A stretch of DNA of 13,322 bases. It comes from Cyclobacteriaceae bacterium (GTDB taxonomy: Bacteria; Bacteroidota; Bacteroidia; Cytophagales; Cyclobacteriaceae). The first letter of the stretch is position 1, and every line of letters begins with the position of its first letter. The notes under the pieces are model-generated. The model saw nothing but the letters and a program-made list of their open reading frames with translations. It was not told the DNA's origin and ran no database searches. A program made the translations under genes and the position numbers. Of this stretch, positions 1-6,923 are shown piece after piece. Where the stretch lies: contig CANHCD010000023.1 in the NCBI GenBank assembly GCA_947458795.1, positions 1 through 13,322 on the forward strand. The letters are read 5' to 3'.

Positions 1-39
1 AAGAAACTTGAAAACTTACGCGAAGTGGAGCGCAAGTAA
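1..39 (+). CDS. 3' end of an unidentified plus-strand gene
   Basis: The first 13 codons in frame 1 read KKLENLREVERK followed by TAA at 37-39. The charged, helix-like composition and the strong terminator 19 bases further on fit the end of a real gene whose body lies left of the window. Too little is present to name the product. It converges on rny, which ends at 114. The alternative is a chance open frame at the edge, because 13 codons alone carry little statistical weight. Confidence 0.45.
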   Translation, partial: KKLENLREVERK

Positions 40-58
40 CTGGATGTACAGACCGCAA

Positions 59-90
59 AAAAAAAGCAATTCGATCGAATTGCTTTTTTT
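59..90. terminator. Perfect palindromic bidirectional terminator
   Basis: Seven A, then a GCAATTC / GAATTGC stem around GATC, then seven T form a perfect 32-bp palindrome. Read on either strand it is a hairpin followed by a U-run. It lies between the plus-strand gene ending at 39 and rny ending at 114, so one element can stop transcription from both convergent units. This is the canonical layout of an intrinsic terminator shared by convergent genes. Confidence 0.9.
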
Positions 91-113
91 GTTTGTGCCT
101 AAAAAAGGAAGAA

Positions 114-1679
114 TTACCTGGCGTAGTTGACTGCTCTCATTTCACGAATCACAGTCACCTTGATTTGTCCAGGATACTGCATTTCCTTTTCGATCTTTTG
201 GGAAATATCGAATGAAAGTTGACCTGCCTTCTGATCATCCACATTATCTGCATCGACTAGGATGCGCAACTCTCTACCTGCCTGCATAGCGAAGCATTTG
301 TTGACTCCGTCAAAGTTCAAGGCGAGTTCCTCCAATTCTTTCAGACGCTTCACGTAGCTATCCATGATCTCTCGACGGGCACCTGGACGTGATCCGGAGA
401 TCGCATCTGAAGCCTGTACGATTGGGGATATCATCGAAGTCATTTCGATTTCATCGTGGTGAGCACCGATGGCATTGCAAATTTCTGGATGCTCCTTATA
501 TCGCTTGGCAAGTTCCATGCCCAAGAGTGCGTGCGGCAATTCCTGCTCTTCAGGCCATACCTTACCGATATCGTGGAGGAGACCTGCGCGCTTGGCGAGC
601 TTGGCATTGAGGCCCATCTCTGCTGCCATGGTGGCGGAGAGCTTGGCTACTTCTCTGGAGTGCTGAAGGAGGTTCTGTCCATAAGAAGAACGGAAACGCA
701 TGCGACCCACCATCTTGATCAATTCAGGGTGAAGGCCATGTATGCCGAGATCAATACAGGTTCTTTCGCCGATCTCAACAATTTCCTCTTCGATGTTTTT
801 CTCTGTCTTGGCCACCACCTCTTCGATACGTGCAGGGTGGATACGTCCATCCTGAACTAGGCGGTGTAGGGAAAGGCGGGCGATTTCTCTTCGTACTGGA
901 TCAAATCCAGAGATAATGATTGCTTCTGGGGTATCGTCTACGACAATTTCCACACCCGTCGCTGCCTCGAGCGCACGGATATTTCGACCTTCTCTACCGA
1001 TGATTTTACCTTTGATGTCGTCGCTTTCAATGTTGAAGACCGACACACAGTTTTCAACGGCATGCTCTGTAGCGGTGCGCTGAATGGTGTCCAAAACGAT
1101 CTTTTTAGCCTGCTTAGTTGCAGTCAACTTCGCCTCGTCGAGGATATCTTTGATTTGGGAGGAAGCCTTAGTTTGCGCCTCTTCAGTAAGCATGCTTACC
1201 AATTGTTCTCTCGCCTCTTCTCTGCTCAGGCCTGCAAGTTTTTCCAAGTCTGCAATACGCTGGTTCGTGACACGATCCAGCTCTTCTTTTTTCACCTGTA
1301 CGGCATGAAGCTGAGCAGTCAAGTTCTCTTTTTTGCTGTCTAGCTCCGCTTCCTTTCTGCTTAAATTTTCCTGCTCCTTAGCTACCTGCTGCTGCAGTTG
1401 CTTCACCTTGTTTTCATTGGTGATGATCAGGTTTTTCTTGTTGTTGGTCTCTTCATCAAACTCCGCTTTCAACTTCAAAAACCTTTCTTTGGCTTCCAGC
1501 ATACGGTCTTTCTTAATGGTCTCGGCGGTTAATTCCGCCTCACGAAGCATGGATTTGATCCGATCTTTGGTTTCCTCCTCCTGCTTTGCATGTTTACTTT
1601 TTAAAAAAAAGCCGGTTAGAGCTGCTCCTACGCCAAGCCCTGCAAGGGCTGATAGGATGATAAATGCAAGTGCGTTCAT
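114..1679 (-). CDS. rny: Ribonuclease Y
   Basis: Membrane-anchored endoribonuclease that starts mRNA decay. Domain order in the 521-residue product: an N-terminal signal-anchor helix (about residues 3-26), a long Lys/Glu-rich coiled coil (about 30-195), a KH RNA-binding domain with the loop IIGREGRNIR near 227-236, and a metal-dependent HD phosphohydrolase domain. Visible HD residues are H340, the pair H369-D370 in LLHDIGK, H407-H408 in AHHDE and D425 in ASDAISGSRPGAR. The length matches the usual ~520 residues. I chose the ATG at 1679 because the anchor helix starts directly after it; an in-frame GTG at 1703 would add eight residues. It lies about 65 bases behind zapA without an intervening terminator, so it is the last gene of the pheT cluster, closed by the palindrome at 59-90. 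Confidence 0.96.
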   Translation of the reverse strand: MNALAFIILSALAGLGVGAALTGFFLKSKHAKQEEETKDRIKSMLREAELTAETIKKDRMLEAKERFLKLKAEFDEETNNKKNLIITNENKVKQLQQQVAKEQENLSRKEAELDSKKENLTAQLHAVQVKKEELDRVTNQRIADLEKLAGLSREEAREQLVSMLTEEAQTKASSQIKDILDEAKLTATKQAKKIVLDTIQRTATEHAVENCVSVFNIESDDIKGKIIGREGRNIRALEAATGVEIVVDDTPEAIIISGFDPVRREIARLSLHRLVQDGRIHPARIEEVVAKTEKNIEEEIVEIGERTCIDLGIHGLHPELIKMVGRMRFRSSYGQNLLQHSREVAKLSATMAAEMGLNAKLAKRAGLLHDIGKVWPEEQELPHALLGMELAKRYKEHPEICNAIGAHHDEIEMTSMISPIVQASDAISGSRPGARREIMDSYVKRLKELEELALNFDGVNKCFAMQAGRELRILVDADNVDDQKAGQLSFDISQKIEKEMQYPGQIKVTVIREMRAVNYAR

Positions 1680-1744
1680 AGTTGTGAATATATAGTTGTT
1701 CACCTACCGGCACTGGAAATTAGCAAAATGAAAAAAACTTAATC

Positions 1745-2029
1745 TCAAACAGCCTTAGCAAGCAAGGCTGATATATGGGCAAGAGAGTGCTGGATGTGCA
1801 CGCTATCTTGTTCATTTCCTGCATTGGTTTCGAGAGATTCTACCATGAAATCAAAGGCAACCATGGCCAATAGGTCAGTAGAATCATCCAAGCCAAACTC
1901 AGATTTATACTTTTTTAACTTCTCATTGATCATCCGCCCAGCATGCCGAATTTTTCCCTCATCTTCAGGCTTCACACGCATGGGATATTCCCGGTCTCCG
2001 ATTTTTACTTTAATGGCTAATGTTTCCAT
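1745..2029 (-). CDS. zapA: Cell division protein ZapA
   Basis: A 94-residue ZapA-family protein. In the known family, ZapA binds FtsZ and crosslinks protofilaments in the division ring. The N-terminal beta-hairpin segment IKVKIGDREYPMRVKPEDEG and the following helix with the RMINEKLKKYKSEFG region match the family, then DLLAMVAFDFMVE leads into the C-terminal coiled-coil helix. Its ATG (2029-2027) follows the TAA of the upstream coiled-coil gene (2032-2030) with no base between, so translation is probably coupled. This placement between the coiled-coil gene and rny supports the assignment. Confidence 0.9.
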   Translation of the reverse strand: METLAIKVKIGDREYPMRVKPEDEGKIRHAGRMINEKLKKYKSEFGLDDSTDLLAMVAFDFMVESLETNAGNEQDSVHIQHSLAHISALLAKAV

Positions 2030-2314
2030 TTATTCGGACAGATAGGCAATCAACTGATCGATTTCTTGTATATAGGAATTGATTAAGTCACTCATTTCAC
2101 CAGTATCCTCAGGGTTTACCGGTCGGTTCTCCACAATGTTACTAATTTTTATCTTATTTTTAAAATTATCCAGGGTAACATCTCGCTCTTGTAGTTGCTT
2201 CTCAAGCTCCATCAAACGTGCATTTAGGAGCTCATTTTCTGCAGTCAAGGCCTCTACCTTTTTGGTTACCTGAACAGAAAGTTTTTCAAGTTTTTGTAAT
2301 TCCTCGTGAATCAT
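2030..2314 (-). CDS. Small coiled-coil protein upstream of zapA (candidate ZapA partner)
   Basis: A 94-residue, highly charged protein. Residues about 1-55 form a heptad-rich coiled coil (EELQKLEKLSVQVTKKVEAL and onward through ELLNARLMELEKQLQER). A polar linker with ENRPVNPEDTGE follows, and then a short second helix SDLINSYIQEIDQLIAYLSE. There is no membrane helix and no catalytic motif. The gene sits 3 bases after pheT and directly abuts zapA. Size, coiled-coil nature and position recall ZapB, the coiled-coil partner of ZapA in Enterobacteria, but I see no sequence similarity I could defend. I therefore call it a ZapB-like or ZapA-associated protein by inference only. Confidence 0.75.
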   Translation of the reverse strand: MIHEELQKLEKLSVQVTKKVEALTAENELLNARLMELEKQLQERDVTLDNFKNKIKISNIVENRPVNPEDTGEMSDLINSYIQEIDQLIAYLSE

Positions 2315-2317
2315 AAC

Positions 2318-4735
2318 TTAGCTTCGGATGATTGCCCCCACTTGATTTTGAAAGGCTTGAATCAAGTTACTCATAGTTTTATCAATTTCCTTATCGGTCA
2401 AGGTGTTTTCTTGGTCTTGAAGGATAAAGCTTAGCGCATAGGCTTTTTTGCCTTGCCCCAATTTATCTCCCTGGTAGACATCGAATACATCTACCTGCTT
2501 TAAGAGTTTGCCTCCCGCCTTCTCTGCTACTTTTTTGACGCGATCATAGGAAAGGTCCTGGTCAATGACCAAGGAAAGGTCCCGTCGCACTTCAGGAAAC
2601 TTGGAGAGCTCCTGGAATTTTTTCAATGGAGAAGATTTCTTTCCAAGCAAGTCCCAGTCCAATTCGGCATACCAAACCTCCTGCCTTACTTCGGCCAACT
2701 TAAGCCCTTTTTCTTCGACTAATCCCAAGGTTGCAACCACCTTTTCGCCCAACTTCAGGCTTAATCCATAGGAAAAAGGTGCCGCTTCAATCACTTCTAC
2801 TTGGCTCACCTCGACATGCAATCGCTCCAAAATTTGGGTTACAGTGGCATAGATGTCTGCGAATGCAAATGGCTTTGCAGGTGCAAGCCAACTCTCTGTA
2901 GAACTATTGCCCGACAGAAAAATGGCCAACCGTCTCGACTCCTTGTAGCCCCCTTCAGCTTTCTTTTGATACACCGTACCAAATTCAAAGCACTTCAGGT
3001 CAGTTTGTCTTCTATTGATGTTGTGTGCCAACACCTCTAACCCAGAGAAAAGGAGCGTTTGGCGCATCACGCCGAGGTCCTCACTGAGTTTGTTGTAGAT
3101 CTCCACCGTAGTGCTGGCATCCAAAAACCCTGCTTTTTCAATGTACTTGGGGCTGGTCAAGCTATTGGTCACCAACTCAAAGTAGCCTTGATTGGCGAGC
3201 ATTTCGGTGAGACGGTACTGCAACTTCGCTAGATCCTTCACCGGGTGTTCGGCCAAGAATTCGGTGCTGAGATTTTCAGAAAGAGGTACCTGTTGAAAGC
3301 CATGAATACGCAAAACCTCTTCAATGATATCGGCTTCGCGAGTGACATCTACTCGGTAAGGCTTCACTGTGGCCACAAACCCTTCTGCAGTCCGTGCGGA
3401 CACTCCTATTTCTAAACCTTCCAAAATGGCCACGACTTCCTCTGGTTCAATTGCCTTTCCGATCAGTCGGTTGATGTGGCCAAAACTGACCTCAATCTGT
3501 GCATCGGCTTTTGGCTGCGGATAAATATCAATCAGCTCGGAAGCGACTTTTGCGCCAGCATAGCGGTGCAAAAGAAGTACCGCTTGCTTCAAGGCATACA
3601 CTGGCATGTTGGGATCTGTACCCCGCTCAAAGCGGAAGGAGGCATCGGTCTTCAAGCCATGCACCTGGGAACCCTTACGAATCACGTCAGGGGAGAAATA
3701 GGCGGACTCCAAGAAGATGCTTGTGGTCTGATCGGATACGCCTGAAACAGCTCCTCCAAAGACCCCAGCAATACACATCCCGCCTTTGGAATCACAGATC
3801 ATTAATTCTTCACCAGAAAGTTTTCGCTCTTTTCCGTCTAGGGTCACGAAGGTGCTCCCTTTCGGAAGTTTGCCTACGCGGATTTTTCCATCTCGGATTT
3901 TGGCAGCATCGAATGCATGCAGGGGCTGACCCAAATCATGCAAGATGTAATTGGTGATGTCGACAACATTGTTGATGGGTTCCAAGCCCAAGGAACGGAG
4001 GAAATGCTGCAGCCACTGGGGAGAGGGCCCCACTTGGATACCGGTAAGCACAATTCCCGCATAGCGAGGGCAATCGGCAGTTTGGTCTACGACCACCTCG
4101 AGGGAAGGGCCAGCTGCTTCCACTTGGATAGCGGGCTCCACCGGCAAGCACAAGGACCTACCCAAAAGGGCTTTCAAGTCCCTTGCAACTCCCAAATGGG
4201 AGGCAGCATCTGCGCGGTTAGGCGTCAGGCCAATTTCTAAAATAAGGTCTTGAGTTACTTCAAAGTAAGCAGATGCAGCTGTCCCATTGGGGAGGTCTGT
4301 ATCCAAAACGATGATTCCTGCATGGGAGGTACCGATGCCGATCTCGTCTTCCGCACAAATCATCCCTTCAGATGCTTGGCCTCGGATTTTTGCTTTTTTG
4401 ATTTCAAAGGGTTCTCCCGTGCTGGGATACAAGGTGGCTCCCACCGTAGCCACTACTACTTTTTGCCCTGCGGCAACATTCGAAGCCCCACAAACAATCT
4501 GCGAGGGCTGCTCCTGTCCAATATCGACCGTAGTCAGGCTCAATTTGTCTGCATCGGGATGCTTGACACAGGTAAGTACTTCTCCGATAACCATCCCTTC
4601 CAAACCTCCAGGCAAAGACACAAAGGGCTCCAGATGCTCCACTTCAAGCCCCGATTGGGTGAGTAGCGCAGCAATCTCTTCTGGGCTTTCTTTCAAAAAA
4701 AGGTATTCCTTGAGTCTATTGATAGATATTTTCAT
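2318..4735 (-). CDS. pheT: Phenylalanine--tRNA ligase beta subunit
   Basis: Beta chain of the cytosolic alpha2-beta2 enzyme that charges tRNA-Phe; the catalytic alpha chain (pheS) is not in this window. All domains of the full-length ~800-residue bacterial type are present. These are the OB-fold tRNA-binding domain (about 43-150, with KHPDADKLSLTTVDIG), the GLTPNRAD segment at 169-176, the B3/4 editing domain (about 210-395, with NNVVDITNYILHDLGQPLHA at 255-274), the B5 domain (about 413-482), the inactive synthetase-like core (about 490-700) and the C-terminal FDX-ACB anticodon-binding domain (about 710-804, with KFPEVRRDLSLV). It starts at ATG 4735-4733 and leads the operon with the coiled-coil gene, zapA and rny. 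A candidate promoter lies at 4800-4807. Confidence 0.98.
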   Translation of the reverse strand: MKISINRLKEYLFLKESPEEIAALLTQSGLEVEHLEPFVSLPGGLEGMVIGEVLTCVKHPDADKLSLTTVDIGQEQPSQIVCGASNVAAGQKVVVATVGATLYPSTGEPFEIKKAKIRGQASEGMICAEDEIGIGTSHAGIIVLDTDLPNGTAASAYFEVTQDLILEIGLTPNRADAASHLGVARDLKALLGRSLCLPVEPAIQVEAAGPSLEVVVDQTADCPRYAGIVLTGIQVGPSPQWLQHFLRSLGLEPINNVVDITNYILHDLGQPLHAFDAAKIRDGKIRVGKLPKGSTFVTLDGKERKLSGEELMICDSKGGMCIAGVFGGAVSGVSDQTTSIFLESAYFSPDVIRKGSQVHGLKTDASFRFERGTDPNMPVYALKQAVLLLHRYAGAKVASELIDIYPQPKADAQIEVSFGHINRLIGKAIEPEEVVAILEGLEIGVSARTAEGFVATVKPYRVDVTREADIIEEVLRIHGFQQVPLSENLSTEFLAEHPVKDLAKLQYRLTEMLANQGYFELVTNSLTSPKYIEKAGFLDASTTVEIYNKLSEDLGVMRQTLLFSGLEVLAHNINRRQTDLKCFEFGTVYQKKAEGGYKESRRLAIFLSGNSSTESWLAPAKPFAFADIYATVTQILERLHVEVSQVEVIEAAPFSYGLSLKLGEKVVATLGLVEEKGLKLAEVRQEVWYAELDWDLLGKKSSPLKKFQELSKFPEVRRDLSLVIDQDLSYDRVKKVAEKAGGKLLKQVDVFDVYQGDKLGQGKKAYALSFILQDQENTLTDKEIDKTMSNLIQAFQNQVGAIIRS

Positions 4736-4799
4736 AGGGCATTGAATAAGCGAATCTTTCGATTCTAACTAGGCGCGTGAGCAGTCAGTGGGTAAGTTG

Positions 4800-4807
4800 C
4801 AAATTTA
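4800..4807 (-). promoter_or_regulatory. Candidate -7 element of the pheT operon promoter
   Basis: On the minus strand the sequence is TAAATTTG, an exact match to the Bacteroidota -7 consensus TAnnTTTG. It lies about 65 bases before the pheT start, in the 93-base gap behind the DUF1684 gene. No TTG or TTTG is present at the expected spacing upstream. The element overlaps a short inverted repeat, GCAAAT - 7 bases - ATTTGC (4799-4817). Support rests on position and the -7 match only. Confidence 0.35.
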
Positions 4808-4828
4808 AAAGATTTGCCTGAGCGGCGA

Positions 4829-5446
4829 TCATTTATCGTAATTTTTCTCCCCTACTGGAATGGCAATGTCCAAGATATTCTCGCGTGGCGGGAGGGGGCA
4901 AGCAAAGTCCGGATTGTAGGCACAGTAGGGATTGAAGGCCAGGTTGAAGTCGATCGTGATGCTATTTTTTCCATCCTGACGTACATTCAGGTAACGCCCT
5001 CCACCGTAGGTTTCTTTCCCGGAAGTTTCATCTGTAAAAGCCAAGAAAAAATTGCGCATGTCTGACTCATTCAGAGACTGCATCAAGAGGACTTTGTTGG
5101 TTTTTCCTCCCATCTCAAATACTGCAAAGGAATGTTCTAGGTACCGTTCTGTGCTTCCATCTGTCAGGGGAACCTCCCTGATTTTTTTGGTCTCAATGGG
5201 TAGCAATCTTGCCTTCACCCGATATACAGGATCGATGGGGTAGAAAGTCAGGCTTTGCAATCCCCTTTTTTGTTCCTCCGTCAAGGGAGATTCAACATTA
5301 AAGCGGATGTATTTGAACTGCCGCTCCCGTTCAGTCTCGATTTTTTCGATGTAATCCTCGGGGCTTTCTGCAGCAGTAAACATGTAGGTGATGGCCCCCA
5401 AGACCACCAGGGATGCAATAATTAGAATAAGTTGACTTGATTTCAC
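4829..5446 (-). CDS. DUF1684 family protein, membrane-anchored or secreted
   Basis: A 205-residue protein with an N-terminal hydrophobic helix (about 5-23, SQLILIIASLVVLGAITYMF), so it is probably anchored in the inner membrane or exported. The C-terminal half carries the hallmarks of the DUF1684 family: ETYGGGRYL at 145-153, then NPYCAYNPDFACPLPPREN at 172-190, then VGEK near the end. The two cysteines and the NPY/NPD pattern are well kept. The family has no established biochemical function, so none is assigned. The start is a GTG at 5446-5444, the only plausible start next to the hydrophobic segment. It lies 78 bases behind radC with no terminator seen, and 93 bases ahead of pheT. Confidence 0.85.
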   Translation of the reverse strand: MKSSQLILIIASLVVLGAITYMFTAAESPEDYIEKIETERERQFKYIRFNVESPLTEEQKRGLQSLTFYPIDPVYRVKARLLPIETKKIREVPLTDGSTERYLEHSFAVFEMGGKTNKVLLMQSLNESDMRNFFLAFTDETSGKETYGGGRYLNVRQDGKNSITIDFNLAFNPYCAYNPDFACPLPPRENILDIAIPVGEKNYDK

Positions 5447-5524
5447 GTGCGCTAGTTTAACTGTAGATGAAACACGCCATCGAGGTCCATGGTTTGAGCA
5501 TTGGGAAAAGAAAGCTCCCCAAGG

Positions 5525-6220
5525 CTACATTATCCCTTCATCGGCGAAGCTAAAATAGCCCTGATCTGTGTAAATCAGATGGTCTAGCAGGAGTATTTCC
5601 AACTCTTTCCCAATTTTCTGCAACCGTTGCGTGAGGCGTTTGTCCGATTCTGAGGGCTGAAGGTTACCACTTGGATGGTTGTGGATCAAAATTAAGGAAT
5701 GTGCCCCTTGTTCCAAAGCAAATCTAAATACCACTTTGGGATCTACCACTGAAGCAGATATTCCTCCTTGGCTCACGCGCTCCTTTTTTATCAGCCCATT
5801 GGTTCGATTCAACAAGAGGAGATATACCTGCTCCACCGATTCATCGTGTAGGTCGGGACGCATCAGCTCGTAGATTTGCCTAGATCCGGTGATTTTTAGG
5901 AACTTATGAGGCTCCTGCTCTTTTCTCCTCCTCCCGAGTTCCAAGGCGCTGATGATCGAAATAGCCTTGGCCTCCCCAATTCCCTTGAACTTGCAGAGGT
6001 CAGATACAGACATTCTAGCCACAGCTCCCAAGTTGTTACCGACCGAAGCCAGCAGCATCCGTGCGAGATCTACTGCACTGCAGGCTGCCGTACCCGTGCC
6101 GATCAAAATTGCGATCAGCTCTGCATCTGAAAGTGCGGCTTTGCCTTTGAGGAGGAGTTTCTCTCGGGGCCGATCTTCCTCGGCCAACTCAAAAATTCTA
6201 ATGGAGGGGTAGGTATCCAT
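5525..6220 (-). CDS. radC: RadC family JAB/MPN-domain protein
   Basis: A 231-residue protein of the usual RadC (UPF0758) length. An N-terminal RadC domain contains a helix-hairpin-helix-like segment (FKGIGEAKA, 78-86). The C-terminal JAMM/MPN+ metalloprotease-like domain has H180 and H182 in HNHPSG, followed by S190 and D193 (HxHx7SxxD), and a glutamate near residue 130 that may complete the metal site. The family was once linked to DNA repair, but that role was withdrawn for E. coli RadC, so its function is unsettled. I chose ATG 6220 because the family begins with this IRxxxxEDRPREKLL region; an in-frame GTG at 6331 would add 37 residues unlike the family. It stands behind the rpsT terminator and so probably has its own promoter. 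Confidence 0.93.
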   Translation of the reverse strand: MDTYPSIRIFELAEEDRPREKLLLKGKAALSDAELIAILIGTGTAACSAVDLARMLLASVGNNLGAVARMSVSDLCKFKGIGEAKAISIISALELGRRRKEQEPHKFLKITGSRQIYELMRPDLHDESVEQVYLLLLNRTNGLIKKERVSQGGISASVVDPKVVFRFALEQGAHSLILIHNHPSGNLQPSESDKRLTQRLQKIGKELEILLLDHLIYTDQGYFSFADEGIM

Positions 6221-6307
6221 GCGTAGGTTAAAAAGTAATTGGATTATCCGCAATTTTACCTGGTGTTCAAAATCAGACTTAAATCCTGCGAATAATCGTC
6301 GACGGCT

Positions 6308-6321
6308 GACTGTCGACAGTC
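6308..6321. repeat. 14-bp perfect palindrome in the radC leader
   Basis: GACTGTCGACAGTC is a perfect palindrome about 90 bases before the radC start, just downstream of the candidate -7 element at 6344-6351. A second, shorter palindrome CGTCGACG lies beside it at 6297-6304. It could be a repressor site or an RNA hairpin in the leader. No regulator is identified. Confidence 0.4.
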
Positions 6322-6343
6322 CACAGCTCACTTAATTGATCCT

Positions 6344-6351
6344 CAAACCTA
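6344..6351 (-). promoter_or_regulatory. Candidate -7 element of the radC promoter
   Basis: TAGGTTTG on the minus strand matches TAnnTTTG exactly. It lies between the rpsT terminator and radC, where a promoter is required if the terminator is effective. No TTG is found 17-23 bases upstream; TTG occurs only at 10 and 14 bases. It would give a leader of about 115 bases containing the palindrome at 6308-6321. Confidence 0.35.
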
Positions 6352-6414
6352 ATTTTCTTAGCAATCAAGCGGATATGCTAAAGAATTGAAATAAATCTAC
6401 AGAAAAATGGGCAT

Positions 6415-6442
6415 AAAAAAACCCTGCTTGTAGGCAGGGTTT
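6415..6442 (-). terminator. Intrinsic terminator of rpsT
   Basis: On the minus strand, AAACCCTGC - 6 bases - GCAGGGTTT forms a GC-rich hairpin that runs directly into seven T (complement of 6415-6421). It starts about 20 bases after the rpsT stop codon, the classic position for an intrinsic terminator. It should separate rpsT transcription from radC. Confidence 0.92.
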
Positions 6443-6461
6443 GATTTTATCAAGGGCTGGA

Positions 6462-6716
6462 TTACCCCAAAGCACTTACAACTTTAGCCAATCTTGACTT
6501 CTTGTTGTTTGCGTTGTTTTTATGAATGACATTTTTCTTAGCCAGTTTGTCCAACATGGAAGAAACTTTCTTGTACAACTCCATCGCTTCTACTTTATCC
6601 GTAGCCGCCTTAAGTCTTTTGATGAAAGTTCTGGTGGTCTTGGCCTGGTATCTGTTTCTCAAACGCTTCACATCGTTGGCGCGAATTCTCTTCAGAGCTG
6701 ATTTATGATTTGCCAT
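6462..6716 (-). CDS. rpsT: 30S ribosomal protein S20
   Basis: An 84-residue, strongly basic helical protein that binds 16S rRNA early in small-subunit assembly. The N-terminus MANHKSALKRIRANDVKRLR is the family signature, and the C-terminal NVIHKNNANNKKSRLAK segment and total length also fit S20. The start is ATG 6716-6714. It is a single-gene unit: a well-formed promoter lies upstream (6767-6798) and a strong terminator follows (6415-6442). Confidence 0.98.
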   Translation of the reverse strand: MANHKSALKRIRANDVKRLRNRYQAKTTRTFIKRLKAATDKVEAMELYKKVSSMLDKLAKKNVIHKNNANNKKSRLAKVVSALG

Positions 6717-6766
6717 ATCTAGTTAATTTTCTAATTCTTGTAGTCGTCCTATTTTGAACGGGAATG

Positions 6767-6798
6767 CAAAGTTATTGGAAATAATTAATTCTGCCAAA
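6767..6798 (-). promoter_or_regulatory. rpsT promoter (Bacteroidota type)
   Basis: On the minus strand, TTTG (6798-6795), 20 bases of spacer and TAACTTTG (6774-6767) match both parts of the Bacteroidota sigma-ABfr consensus, TTTG and TAnnTTTG, at the right spacing. The start point would fall near 6760, giving a leader of about 45 bases. This is the clearest evidence within the window for the phylum. Confidence 0.75.
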
Positions 6799-6923
6799 GG
6801 AATTTTGAACATTCCTGAAGTAAGTGGCTCTTGATGAATCAAAAATTTGCAAGCTAGAGCCTGAAACAAGCTAAAAAACTGCTTTAAAGCCTATTTATTC
6901 ATGAATTTCCTGTAGATTGAATC

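Noticed and set aside
456..860. Plus-strand open frames of up to 134 codons inside rny
   Set aside because: They lie wholly opposite the conserved HD and KH domain coding sequence, have no family features and no promoter; they are shadows of the real gene.
3499..3957. Plus-strand 152-codon frame opposite pheT
   Set aside because: Composition is rich in Arg, Ser, Cys and His, as expected from an antisense frame, and it lies entirely within pheT domains.
5447..5527. The DUF1684 frame stays open for 26 codons back to the in-frame radC TAG, suggesting a possible readthrough fusion
   Set aside because: The chance of this is about one in ten, no readthrough context is seen, and the two proteins are known as separate families.
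5805..5825. tRNA T-loop-like GGTTCGATTC
   Set aside because: It lies within the radC coding sequence and no cloverleaf can be built around it.
6221..6331. N-terminal extension of RadC from a GTG at 6331
   Set aside because: The extra 37 residues do not resemble the family, cross the palindrome in the leader, and the family start fits ATG 6220.
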